A DNA stretch of 36,240 nt from Acidimicrobiales bacterium (GTDB lineage: Bacteria; Actinomycetota; Acidimicrobiia; Acidimicrobiales; Poriferisodalaceae). The stretch spans positions 8,179-44,418 of the forward strand of contig VYDH01000006.1 in the NCBI GenBank assembly GCA_009843525.1. Reading direction: 5' to 3'. The notes beneath the pieces are model-generated. The model saw only the letters and a list, made by a program, of their open reading frames with translations. It made no database searches and was not told the origin of the DNA. The position numbers and the translations under genes were made by a program. Below, piece by piece: positions 15,243 through 33,053 of the stretch (the first letter of the stretch is position 1; each line of letters begins with the position of its first letter).

Positions 15243-17051
15243 ATGTCGCCGCCAGAGCTAAAGTCCGCCCGTGGGCCGCAACTGGCATCTGAAGCGCAAC
15301 ACTGTGCGGTGACACCGCCCCGCGACAGTCACACGATCCGCTACCAGCCCGACGAGTCGTGCCCTTCGCTGACGGCGTTAAGCGTGGGGCTCCAAGGGGT
15401 CATGCTGATCTTGGGTCCGCTCGTGCTGGTCGTGGCCATCACCGCTCGGGCAGGCAACCAAGACGAGGCGTACCTCACATGGGCCGTATTCGCGTCGCTG
15501 ATCATTGCGGGAGGGCTCACCGCGCTGCAAGCCAGTCGCCTGGGGCGGCTCGGAGCGGGCCACATTCTGATTATGGGTCCGACCCCGAATTACGTCGTCA
15601 TCTCGGTGCTGGCACTGGCTGCAGGCGGGCCGATGCTGCTGGCCAGCCTGACGGTGGCGGCGTCGATGTTCTATATCGGGCTGTCTGCGTGGCTGCCTCT
15701 GCTGCGCCGGGTGTTCACCCCGGTCGTGTCAGGGATCGTGCTCATGCTGATCGCTGCCACAGCCCTGCCTATCGCGCTCGACCGAGTGGGCGAGACACCG
15801 CGCGATGCATCCGCTGCGGCCGGTCCCGTGATCGCGCTGGCGACGCTGGCCGCCGTGGTCATGCTGTCGCTGCGCGCGCGAGGATCCTGGCGGATCTGGT
15901 CACCGGTCATGGCCATCGCCACAGGCTGTCTTGTGGCCGTGACCTTCGGGGCCTACGACGTCGAGCACATCCGAAACGCAAAGTGGGCCGGACTGCCCAG
16001 CAGCGGCTTTCCTGGCATTGATCTGACTCCCGGCCTCGACTTCTGGGCTCTCCTTCCTGCCTTCGTTGTGGTGGCCTTGGCGGGCAGCGTCAAGAACATC
16101 GGCGACTGCATCGCCATCCAGCAGGTGTCGTGGCGGAATCCGCGGGTGACCGACTATCGGCTGGTGCAGGGTTCGCTCTATACCAACGGTGCCGGCATCC
16201 TGCTGTCTGGCCTCGCCGGCACGCCTCCCACCACCGTCTACTCCTCGTCCAGCCCGCTGCTCATCAATCTCACCGGTGTGGCGTCCCGCTCGGTCGGCTG
16301 GGCGATCGGGGCGGTGATGATGATCGTGGCACTGGTTCCCAAAGCGGCGGCTGTGCTCTTGGCCATACCCAGTCCGGCTATGGGTGCATACCTGATCGCG
16401 GCCATCGGGATGATCTTTGTGAGCGGAGTGCAATCCGTAGTGACCGACGGCCTTGACCAGGGCAAGGCCCTCACCGTGGCAGTCGCTTTCTCGCTGGGGG
16501 TAGGCCTCGACAATCAGACGATCGGTACCGACCTGCTGGGCGAGACCTGGGGCCAGCTCATCGACAATGGCATCCTCATCGGCGCCCTCGCCGCTGTGCT
16601 GATGACCCAGTTCATCGAGCTGTCGACCCGAGGCCGCCGGGCACGTCTGCATATCGATCTGCAGCCCTCTGCGTTCTCCACCGTCGACGAGTTCCTGTGC
16701 GGGTTTGCGGCCGGCATCGGCTGGGACGAGTCCGCCGCACAGCGACTGCGCGCTGCTGGCGAGGAGACGCTGGCGAGTCTGTTGCAGCAGGCCGACGACA
16801 GTGACGCTCCGAGCCTGATCGTGGCGGTCCGGCACCGTGGCACAGTGGTGGAGATGGAGTTCATCGCCGTTTTCGACGAGCAAAACCTCGAAGATCGGCT
16901 GGCTCACCTCGGCGAGGAGTCTCAGGGCGCGTCCGGCATGGAGGAAGGCGAGATCTCGCTCAGGCTGCTGCGACACTACGCCTCGTCAGTGCAGCACCAG
17001 AAATTCCAGGGGCTGGACGTCGTCACCGTCCAAGTGAGCGCCACGGGTTAG
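15243..17051 (+). CDS. NCS2/NAT-type permease fused to a C-terminal RsbW-like ATPase-like domain
   Basis: Protein of 602 aa. Residues about 35-460 form a nucleobase:cation symporter-2 (xanthine/uracil permease-like) transporter with about 12-14 hydrophobic helices. Landmarks are an N-terminal LTALSVGLQGVMLILGP, ALAGSVKNIGDCIAIQQVS and GTPPTTVYSSSSPLLINLTG, the last being the degenerate counterpart of the family signature. Residues about 466-602 are soluble and resemble an anti-sigma-factor-type HATPase fold (AAQRLRAAGEETLASLLQQA as the N-box helix, then VAVRHRGTVVEMEFI). The usual N-box Asn is replaced by Glu and the G-boxes are weak, so ATP binding is doubtful. ATG 15243 leaves a 40-residue tail. 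The frame is open upstream, but that part is antisense to the PhyH-family gene. The transported substrate is unknown. Confidence 0.8.
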   Translation: MSPPELKSARGPQLASEAQHCAVTPPRDSHTIRYQPDESCPSLTALSVGLQGVMLILGPLVLVVAITARAGNQDEAYLTWAVFASLIIAGGLTALQASRLGRLGAGHILIMGPTPNYVVISVLALAAGGPMLLASLTVAASMFYIGLSAWLPLLRRVFTPVVSGIVLMLIAATALPIALDRVGETPRDASAAAGPVIALATLAAVVMLSLRARGSWRIWSPVMAIATGCLVAVTFGAYDVEHIRNAKWAGLPSSGFPGIDLTPGLDFWALLPAFVVVALAGSVKNIGDCIAIQQVSWRNPRVTDYRLVQGSLYTNGAGILLSGLAGTPPTTVYSSSSPLLINLTGVASRSVGWAIGAVMMIVALVPKAAAVLLAIPSPAMGAYLIAAIGMIFVSGVQSVVTDGLDQGKALTVAVAFSLGVGLDNQTIGTDLLGETWGQLIDNGILIGALAAVLMTQFIELSTRGRRARLHIDLQPSAFSTVDEFLCGFAAGIGWDESAAQRLRAAGEETLASLLQQADDSDAPSLIVAVRHRGTVVEMEFIAVFDEQNLEDRLAHLGEESQGASGMEEGEISLRLLRHYASSVQHQKFQGLDVVTVQVSATG

Positions 17052-17082
17052 GCCCGCTCTGAACACCCGAACCGTGGCTCGG

Positions 17083-17088
17083 TACGCT
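17083..17088 (+). promoter_or_regulatory. -10-like box for a leaderless hydrolase transcript
   Basis: TACGCT (TANNNT) ends six bases before GTG 17095, the same geometry as at pheA. It favours GTG 17095 over the upstream GTG 17074 as the translation start. No convincing -35 box is visible. Confidence 0.4.
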
Positions 17089-17094
17089 GCTCCG

Positions 17095-18000
17095 GTGGCG
17101 TCGGAAGCTGTGTGGACTATTCCCGAACCGCGCTCGGTCCAAGAGGTGCAGGTCGACGACGACACCGTCATCGTCGTGCGTCGCCACGGCAACCCCGACG
17201 GCACCAGGCTGATTCTGTGCCACGGCAACGGACTCGCGATCGACTTCTACTACCCGTTCTGGTCGCTGCTGACCGACGAGTTCGATGTAGTGGTCTACGA
17301 CCTCAGAAGCCACGGCTGGAACCCGGTCGGTCCGCTCTCGGGCCACACGCTTCCGAGCTTCGTCGAGGATTTCGAACGAGTACTCGACGCCGTTGACCAC
17401 CACTACGGGACGAAACAGCAAATCGGCGTCTTCCACTCCGTCTCGTCCTTCGCTCCCCTGCTGTCGTCGACGAAGGGCACCCGGTTCGCCGGCCTCGTCC
17501 TGTTCGACCCCCCCTTGAGAAAGCCGGGAACGACCAGCAACGAGTTCGATCAAGCAGCTGAGCGCGGCGCCCAGATCGCCTCGCGTCGCATATGGCGGTT
17601 CACAGCCAAGGAGGACTTCGTCTCGCGCATGAACGTGCTGCCTACCTTCAAGAACGCCGTGCCCGGCACTGCGGAACTCATGGCGGAAACGACCTTGCGC
17701 GAGTCTTCCGATGACCCAGGCTACGAACTTCGCTGTCCGCGTGATCACGAAGCCCAGATCATCGCGTACGTGCGGCTGTTCGCGGTGCTGATTGACTTCA
17801 ACGCGCTCGAATGTCCCACGAAGGTGATCGGCGCCGATCCGACGCTGCCCTTCTCGTTCCTTCCCACTCTGGATCTGAGCGAGATGGCCACAGTCGACTA
17901 CGACTTCCTGCCTGACACCTCTCACTTCCTCCAGTTCGAGCAGCCGACAGCGTGCGCGGATGCGGTGCGTCGTTTCCTGAAGTCGACCGGGCTGGCCTGA
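17095..18000 (+). CDS. alpha/beta hydrolase
   Basis: Protein of 301 aa with the alpha/beta-hydrolase fold. The oxyanion-hole motif is LILCHGNG (about 40-47), followed by VVVYDLRSHGWN (65-76). The nucleophile elbow is GVFHSVSSFA (111-120), with Ser115 in place of the Ser of GxSxG; the last Gly is replaced by Ser. The candidate catalytic His is in DTSHFLQFE near the C-terminus, and an acid is likely in VIGADPT. It begins 43 bases after the permease and ends nine bases from the convergent synthase gene, which lacks its own thioesterase. A discrete product-releasing hydrolase is possible, but a generic esterase or lipase fits equally well. An alternative start at 17074 would add seven residues. 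Confidence 0.78.
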   Translation: MASEAVWTIPEPRSVQEVQVDDDTVIVVRRHGNPDGTRLILCHGNGLAIDFYYPFWSLLTDEFDVVVYDLRSHGWNPVGPLSGHTLPSFVEDFERVLDAVDHHYGTKQQIGVFHSVSSFAPLLSSTKGTRFAGLVLFDPPLRKPGTTSNEFDQAAERGAQIASRRIWRFTAKEDFVSRMNVLPTFKNAVPGTAELMAETTLRESSDDPGYELRCPRDHEAQIIAYVRLFAVLIDFNALECPTKVIGADPTLPFSFLPTLDLSEMATVDYDFLPDTSHFLQFEQPTACADAVRRFLKSTGLA

Positions 18001-18009
18001 GGGGGGTGT

Positions 18010-28530
<10,521 letters not shown>

Positions 28531-28655
28531 GATAGAAGAGCCGCAACGTCGCGGATAAGGGTCTGCAGCGGGCCTGCTGAGGGACACCAGGGAACTCAGA
28601 TGACGGCTAGCCTTCGGGTATTCATTCCGGCAGCCAGCCAAACGGGAGATTTCGC
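28531..28655. promoter_or_regulatory. divergent intergenic control region between the synthase and the carrier protein
   Basis: This 125-bp region separates the GTG of the minus-strand synthase from the ATG of the plus-strand carrier protein and must contain or overlap both promoters. On the minus strand, TTATCC about 25-30 bases before the GTG is a possible -10 element. On the plus strand, GGGAGA at 28644-28649 is a ribosome binding site for the carrier protein. I see no clear operator palindrome. Confidence 0.4.
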
Positions 28656-28901
28656 ATGTCCTCTACTGAAGAACGCCTGCGGGCACTTATCGACGCAAAC
28701 CTCGAGATCGAAGGCCGAGCTTCGGGTCAGCCGATCAGTTTGGATCTCAGCTTGGCTGATGCAGGCGTGAGCTCAACCGATCTCGTAGCGTTTTGGCAAT
28801 TGGTGTGCGAGGAGTTCAGCATGGATATTCCCGCCGAGGTCTTCGCAGAGCTCGCAACACCGGGTGACCTGATCGCGCATCTCGACGCCGACGCCGGCTG
28901 A
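28656..28901 (+). CDS. discrete acyl/peptidyl carrier protein
   Basis: Protein of 81 aa with the four-helix carrier protein pattern. The phosphopantetheine attachment region is LADAGVSSTDLVAFW (33-47), where Ser40 aligns with the Ser of the usual DSL motif and Ser39 replaces the Asp. Helix 3/4 follows (EFSMDIPAEVFAELATPGDLIAHL). GGGAGA six bases before the ATG is a good ribosome binding site. It sits between the divergent synthase and the phosphopantetheinyl transferase. It could carry the starter, accept the chain from the terminal KS, or hold the substrate of the HxG enzyme. Confidence 0.85.
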   Translation: MSSTEERLRALIDANLEIEGRASGQPISLDLSLADAGVSSTDLVAFWQLVCEEFSMDIPAEVFAELATPGDLIAHLDADAG

Positions 28902-28962
28902 GTCTTCTTCGACCATCATTCCGAAGCCGGACAGAGGCGGCTCGCCGCCGCCGGAAGGCCTC

Positions 28963-29700
28963 TTGAACGTCGCCTGCCCGCCTGCGGTGCAGTCTGGCGG
29001 CTGGTGGCAGCCATTCGCCGCGTTCGACGGTGTGGCCGTACTGCATGTGGATCTTGCCCCTGACGCGCTCAACGAGCAGAGGGCTTGGGCCTGGCTTGAT
29101 CCCGCGGAGCGGCAGCGAGCAGACCAGTTCCGCCATGGCGGCGCCAAGCGTCAATACGTTTTGTGCCGCAGTGCCTTGCGCTCGTTGCTGTGCGATGCGC
29201 TCTCCTGCCGGAACGAGCAACTCGCCTTCCGGGCCTCGAAGCATGGGAAGCCGTCCGCGTTCGTCGGCGGCAGCAAGTCGGCATTCGGCTTCAACGTCAG
29301 CCACGGCGGCCGTCACGGGCTGATTGCGCTTGCGCCCGACGGGACCGTCGGCGTGGATGTCGAGGAACGGTCGGCACCGCGCAATCTCGACGTGCTGGTC
29401 GACACCGTGCTGAGCCCTGGCGAGCGAGCCGAGGTGATGGCTGCGGCCGGCGACGAGAAGCTCCGGCTCTTTCTCAATCTCTGGACCATGAAGGAAGCGC
29501 TGAGCAAGGCGCGCGGCGTGGGGATGTCGATGGATGTCTCAGGCTTCGAGATCCCGCACGGCATGCTCCGGGGCACGCGCGGCGGTGTCTTCTGCTTCCC
29601 TGATGTGCCCGACCTGACGTGGGCGCTTCACAACGTCGGCACCGACGACTTCGCCGCCGCCGTCGCCTGCACCACGCAGGCCGTCTGTGACGCCAGTTGA
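28963..29700 (+). CDS. Sfp-type 4'-phosphopantetheinyl transferase
   Basis: Protein of 245 aa that converts apo carrier proteins to the holo form using CoA. It has all three Sfp-family signatures: FNVSHGG at 110-116, GVDVEE at 130-135 (Mg-binding acidic residues) and WTMKEALSKARG at 174-185. The length is normal. The TTG start at 28963 is supported by GGAAGG at 28953-28958, four bases upstream. It lies 61 bases after the carrier protein gene on the same strand, so cotranscription is likely. It is expected to activate both the discrete carrier protein and the ACP of the divergent synthase. Confidence 0.93.
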   Translation: MNVACPPAVQSGGWWQPFAAFDGVAVLHVDLAPDALNEQRAWAWLDPAERQRADQFRHGGAKRQYVLCRSALRSLLCDALSCRNEQLAFRASKHGKPSAFVGGSKSAFGFNVSHGGRHGLIALAPDGTVGVDVEERSAPRNLDVLVDTVLSPGERAEVMAAAGDEKLRLFLNLWTMKEALSKARGVGMSMDVSGFEIPHGMLRGTRGGVFCFPDVPDLTWALHNVGTDDFAAAVACTTQAVCDAS

Positions 29701-29920
29701 GCAGGCAGTCTTCAACGCGACAATGTCAGCTATGGATCAGCCGTCCCATCCCCTCTGCGAGATCGTCCGTCACCGCGACGGCGCCGTCGTTCGTTGACGC
29801 TGACCCCGGCCGGTACGAAGCCCTCTGCGCCGAACGGGCGGGGTGACCAAGCGGGGTTCTTTCTTCCTGTCCAATCACCATTGGTGACCGCTCATCGCCT
29901 CAGGGACCTGTCGTTGACCC
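29701..29920. other. intergenic stretch without a convincing gene
   Basis: This 220-bp stretch lies between the phosphopantetheinyl transferase and the decayed nucleotidyltransferase-like remnant. A short plus-strand frame near 29780-29845 ends DADPGRYEALCAERAG, which looks like the tail of a small degraded protein, but nothing upstream supports a gene. No terminator hairpin or tRNA is seen. Confidence 0.4.
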
Positions 29921-30430
29921 ATGAACGGCCGTGTTGCTCAGGACGTCAGTTCGGCACCAGCGCGCAGAGCGCCGCGTGAGAGCGCGCTTGCCGGAGCGCG
30001 GCCAGAAGACACGACTGCGGAGGCATGGCATCGGCTGACCACACGATGGGAATCGATGACATCGGCCCAGCGAGTTGCACTCGCCTCAGCGATGTCGGCA
30101 GCCATCGAGACAGCGGCCCGGGGGGACATCCTGGCCGAAGAGCCTGACGCGGACGAAGGTCGTATCCGCTATCTCCTGGCGCAGCGACGGTACGGCGCCG
30201 AAATCGCGGAGGCCGCCCGGCAGGCAGTCGAGCAGAACACGTCGTTCAACCTCATCGATGACGACGGCCTCAAAGTGGATCTCTTCGTGCTCGGCAACAG
30301 CGTGCTGGACCAGCACCAACTCGTACATCGACAGCGCATCTTGGTGAGCGAAGACCCACCTCTGTACCTGTGGGTGAGCTCACCCGCCTCCCAAGTCCTG
30401 CGCAAACTGGAGTGGTATCAGGCAGGCGGA
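29921..30430 (+). pseudogene. deletion-fused remnant: small partner protein joined to a nucleotidyltransferase-like C-terminal part
   Basis: One open frame joins two pieces. The first (EAWHRLTTRWESMTSAQR... to RRYGAEIAEAARQ) resembles small helical proteins often found upstream of a nucleotidyltransferase-like gene. The second (TSFNLIDDDGLKVDLFVLGN, then LVHRQRI, VSSPASQVLRKLEWYQAGG) resembles the C-terminal half of that nucleotidyltransferase-like family, where SPED.ILRKLEW is typical. The start of the nucleotidyltransferase, including any GSxxxxxD site, is missing. Protein-like sequence stops at 30430, where the frame runs into antisense of another remnant. Both family matches are from memory. 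Confidence 0.55.
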
Positions 30431-30747
30431 CACAGCCGCACGCCAGCCCGGTGGCGCCTGCGCCTGGACCCTGCTTGTCGATCAGCACCACGTCGCTGCC
30501 CGAGCCCTTGCCCGTGCGCTCGAGATACATGGCCAGGTGGGGTAGGCGCTCGACAGTCCGTGCACGCCCGCGCCGACCACCACGAAGCGAGCGCGGGGCG
30601 GCAGCGGCACGGCGTCGAACACCGGGATGGCGGCCGGGTTGACCGCCTGGCCGTCCACTTCCGGCGGCAGGGGCCGGTTGGCGAACGGGTACCACTGGTT
30701 GTGCTCAGTCGGGTTGGGACTGGGGGGTTGGGGATGGTGTCGATCAT
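30424..30747 (-). pseudogene. frameshifted, truncated FAD-dependent oxidoreductase (DAO-like) N-terminal remnant
   Basis: The minus strand encodes the N-terminal FAD-binding part of a DAO-type oxidoreductase, split over three frames. The order is MIDTIPNPP, then EHNQWYPFANRPLPPEVDG and RARFVVVGAGVHGLSSAY (the GxGxxG dinucleotide fold), then HLAMYLERTGKG and VVLIDKQGPGAGATGLACG. Shifts lie within C-rich runs near 30715 and 30541. Homology stops at about 30426, after only about 100 residues of an expected 400 or more. It cannot make a functional enzyme. Confidence 0.75.
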
Positions 30748-30843
30748 GGCTGTTGCTCCTGCTGCTCAACGTCAAGTCTGGCCGCCGGCGGTCGGCCTGC
30801 GAACGGGGAGTGCTGTATCCGCAAAGGGCGGCGGCGGCGGGCT

Positions 30844-30849
30844 TACGCT
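30844..30849 (+). promoter_or_regulatory. -10-like box for a leaderless transcript
   Basis: TACGCT (TANNNT) ends six bases before ATG 30856. No ribosome binding site and no clear -35 box is visible. Confidence 0.4.
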
Positions 30850-30855
30850 CGCCCG

Positions 30856-32118
30856 ATGGCACAACCCAAATCACGTCACAGCGGGCGTGTGACGCCCAAG
30901 GGCACTCGCCCGAGCGCACGCGGCGGCAAGCCCCAGCTCAGCCCTCAGGCTCGCTACTACCTCGAACTGATGGAGGCGAGCGCTATCGAGCTCGCCGCGA
31001 GTGGCCCTGACGCCGACGAAGCCGACCGTTGGGCCTCAGGCGTGCAGGACTTCGTGGCGTTTCCCAAGACACCCGTCGGCGCCCAGCCGCCGCATGTGCT
31101 CGACCGCGCCCGCGAGCTTGGCGGCCCAGCCGGTGCGGTCATGACGGCCGCGCTCGCTGCCTACGGGCCGAGCCGACACAGGAACCCCGCGTGCCGGCAG
31201 CTCGAGCAGATGGCCGCTGCTGGTGAAGCACCGCCGTGGGCAACCGCAGTGGGCAGCGCAGCCCCGGTGGAGGCGCTCCTGTGGCGCGACCCGTGGGGCG
31301 AGGAGTGCGCGGTCACCGTCATCTACGAGCGCTCAGACGGCAGCCGTCATGGGCTCGTCGTCGAGATCGGCTGGTTCATGGGCGGCGCGGCATGCGCGCT
31401 GGACCTAGTGTCCGAGCCCGACGGATTGACCTCGGACGACAGTGGCAGAACCGGGGTCGAGCCAGTGAGCTTGGCCGATGCCCGCGCCTTGTGCCTGCGC
31501 GCGCTCGATGTGCTGACGGTCCTGACGGCCGCCGAATTCGACTCCGGCGAGGCCCTCGCCGTCCATGAAGCTCTTGACTTCGAGGGGATGGACATGGGCT
31601 TCCTGGTCGAGCAGCGGCTCAGCCTGCTTCCCGAGGGCGGCAGCTCCGAGGCGCTGTTCGTCTCAGAGCCGCCCGACCGCAGCGCCCTGCTGGACGAGTT
31701 CATCCAGACGGCCCGCCCGGCGCGCGAAGGCGACGCAGAGTTCTCGAACATGATCGCCGGGCTGAGCCTGTTCGGGCTGCTGTGCCGTGGGGGCGACGTC
31801 CTGCACTGGACGCCGTGCCGGGTGGACACGTTCGTGGAGGACTTCATCCCCGGCCGCAGCCCCGCCGACGGTCCCGAGTGCCTCGATTGCGGCGAACCGC
31901 ATCCCGACGAGTACGACCCTGCCTTCATGTCCACTGTCGAGTCGGCGTTCGGGCGCTGGCTGCGGTTCGCCGCCGAGCATTGCGAGTCGAGCATGGACTT
32001 CCTCGACGAGAACCTGCACGCGGCAACCGAAGCGTTCGGGTACTGGCGAGAGCAAGCCCGCAAGCACCGAGGAGGCCGCCAAGCCGTGCCCGATCTGTGG
32101 CTGCCGCGCGCCAGTTGA
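30856..32118 (+). CDS. hypothetical protein with a CxxC zinc-ribbon-like motif
   Basis: Protein of 420 aa that I do not recognise. Residues 1-35 are basic and Ser/Gly-rich (a tail such as RHSGRVTPKGTRPSARGGK). The body is a soluble alpha/beta domain with GLVVEIGWFMGGAACALDLV, a stretch resembling a half-buried strand-turn. Near the C-terminus CLDCGEPHPDEYDP is a candidate single zinc knuckle (CxxC plus His). No signal peptide or membrane helix is seen. Upstream lies only decayed sequence, and downstream is an unrelated small membrane protein, so context gives no function. The ATG is supported by the -10-like box six bases upstream. Confidence 0.7.
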   Translation: MAQPKSRHSGRVTPKGTRPSARGGKPQLSPQARYYLELMEASAIELAASGPDADEADRWASGVQDFVAFPKTPVGAQPPHVLDRARELGGPAGAVMTAALAAYGPSRHRNPACRQLEQMAAAGEAPPWATAVGSAAPVEALLWRDPWGEECAVTVIYERSDGSRHGLVVEIGWFMGGAACALDLVSEPDGLTSDDSGRTGVEPVSLADARALCLRALDVLTVLTAAEFDSGEALAVHEALDFEGMDMGFLVEQRLSLLPEGGSSEALFVSEPPDRSALLDEFIQTARPAREGDAEFSNMIAGLSLFGLLCRGGDVLHWTPCRVDTFVEDFIPGRSPADGPECLDCGEPHPDEYDPAFMSTVESAFGRWLRFAAEHCESSMDFLDENLHAATEAFGYWREQARKHRGGRQAVPDLWLPRAS

Positions 32119-32158
32119 CCTGCCGCTCGATTGCGATGGAGCCGCGCAGAAAATCGGC

Positions 32159-32186
32159 TTGCGTCGCCTGCGGTCTTGCATAGCAT
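32159..32186 (+). promoter_or_regulatory. promoter-like TTGCGT-16 bp-TAGCAT upstream of a leaderless start
   Basis: TTGCGT at 32159-32164 and TAGCAT at 32181-32186 are separated by 16 bases, and the -10-like box ends six bases before ATG 32193. It is the most complete promoter-like arrangement in the window and serves the membrane coiled-coil gene. Confidence 0.5.
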
Positions 32187-32192
32187 TGGCCC

Positions 32193-32567
32193 ATGGAGTG
32201 GTCGAACGTGCCGCCGCTGCTGACGGTCATGGTCACCATTGGCATTGCATTCGCCGGTGGGGTGTGGGCGATCATCAAGTGGGGGTTCGGCGGCGTTAAC
32301 GGCCGCATCGACAGCGCCATGGGCGGCGTCAACGCTCGCATCGACGGGGTTGTTGATCTGGTCAACGTCCGCTTCGATGAACAGAACGGCCGGATCGATG
32401 CCCGCTTCGACGCAGTGGAGTCACGGTTCGATGTGGTTGATACCAAGATCGATGCAGTCGATGAGCGTGTTGACGCTGCGGACCGCCGCATTGATGAGAT
32501 GCGTGTCGATCTCCGAGCCCTCATGAATCGGGTAGACGCACTGCAGATGGCCGGCGTTCCGCAGTGA
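32193..32567 (+). CDS. membrane-anchored coiled-coil protein
   Basis: Protein of 124 aa. The N-terminal helix LLTVMVTIGIAFAGGVWAII (about 9-28) is a single membrane anchor. The rest (about 35-118) is a continuous series of 7- and 11-residue-like repeats: (V/A)(N/D)xRID, RFDEQNGRID, RFDAVESRFD, VDTKIDAVDERVD. This is a long parallel coiled coil, as in small proteins with DUF1640-like or phage-tail-like repeats. The function is unknown. The stop overlaps the GTG of the following small ORF, so the two are translationally coupled. Confidence 0.72.
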   Translation: MEWSNVPPLLTVMVTIGIAFAGGVWAIIKWGFGGVNGRIDSAMGGVNARIDGVVDLVNVRFDEQNGRIDARFDAVESRFDVVDTKIDAVDERVDAADRRIDEMRVDLRALMNRVDALQMAGVPQ

Positions 32568-32704
32568 TTCCGGACGCGGACGTTATCGACCGGCTCGTCG
32601 ATAACGCCGAGGAGGCCGAAGATCGCCGCGCGCTTGACGCGGCCCGCGCCGAGGACGACTACGTGTCGTGGGAAGAGGTCCACGCAGCACTCGGGCCTAA
32701 GTGA
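32564..32704 (+). CDS. small antitoxin-like protein (46 aa)
   Basis: The 46-codon frame starts at GTG 32564, overlapping the upstream stop (GTGA). It encodes an acidic peptide, VIPDADVIDRLVDNAEEAED followed by RRALDAARAEDDYVSWEEVH. The ending D.VSWEE(V/I)..L is the common C-terminal tail of type II antitoxins of the RelB/Phd kind, from memory. It is too short to include a normal DNA-binding N-terminus, and no toxin gene follows; a tRNA gene is next. It is either a coupled small protein or an orphaned antitoxin tail. Confidence 0.5.
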   Translation: MIPDADVIDRLVDNAEEAEDRRALDAARAEDDYVSWEEVHAALGPK

Positions 32705-32727
32705 GCCCGGCGATTGCCCCAGCGACT

Positions 32728-32815
32728 TGGCGGAGGGAGGGGGATTCGAACCCCCGGAGGCTTGCGCCTCAACGGTTTTCAAGACCGTCGCAATCGTCCA
32801 CTCTGCCACCCCTCC
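32728..32815 (-). tRNA. tRNA-Ser(TGA)
   Basis: Class II cloverleaf on the minus strand. The acceptor arms are GGAGGGG and TCCCTCC (one G-T pair), the anticodon loop is CTTGAAA (anticodon TGA), a long variable arm (GAGGCGCAAGCCTC) follows, and the T-arm is GGGGGTTCGAATCCCCC. After the discriminator G at 32731 the sequence reads CCA (32730-32728), so the 3' CCA appears to be encoded, unlike in the two other tRNA genes here. Confidence 0.95.
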
Positions 32816-32929
32816 GCCGGCCAACCTACCGGCCCGGCTGGTCGGCACCGGAGAGCGGCCGCATCGCGGTCCGTGCTCAGGTGGGGCTATCTTGAGTCGG
32901 CGCACCGGCCACTGTCGGCTGGTTGCAAC

Positions 32930-33020
32930 GGAGAGGTGGCCGAGTCCGGTTGAAGGCGCTTCCCTGCTAAGGAAGTAACTGCCGCAAGGTGGTTCGTGGG
33001 TTCGAATCCCACCCTCTCCG
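32930..33020 (+). tRNA. tRNA-Ser(GCT)
   Basis: A 91-nt class II cloverleaf on the plus strand. The acceptor arms are GGAGAGG and CCTCTCC, the anticodon loop is CTGCTAA (anticodon GCT) between CTTCC and GGAAG, a long variable arm with TGCCGCAAGGTGG follows, and the T-arm is GTGGGTTCGAATCCCAC. CCA is not encoded. It is divergent from the tRNA-Ser(TGA) gene 114 bp away. Confidence 0.95.
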
Positions 33021-33053
33021 CACCTCCTAATCGCCCGAAGTGAAACGACCTGC

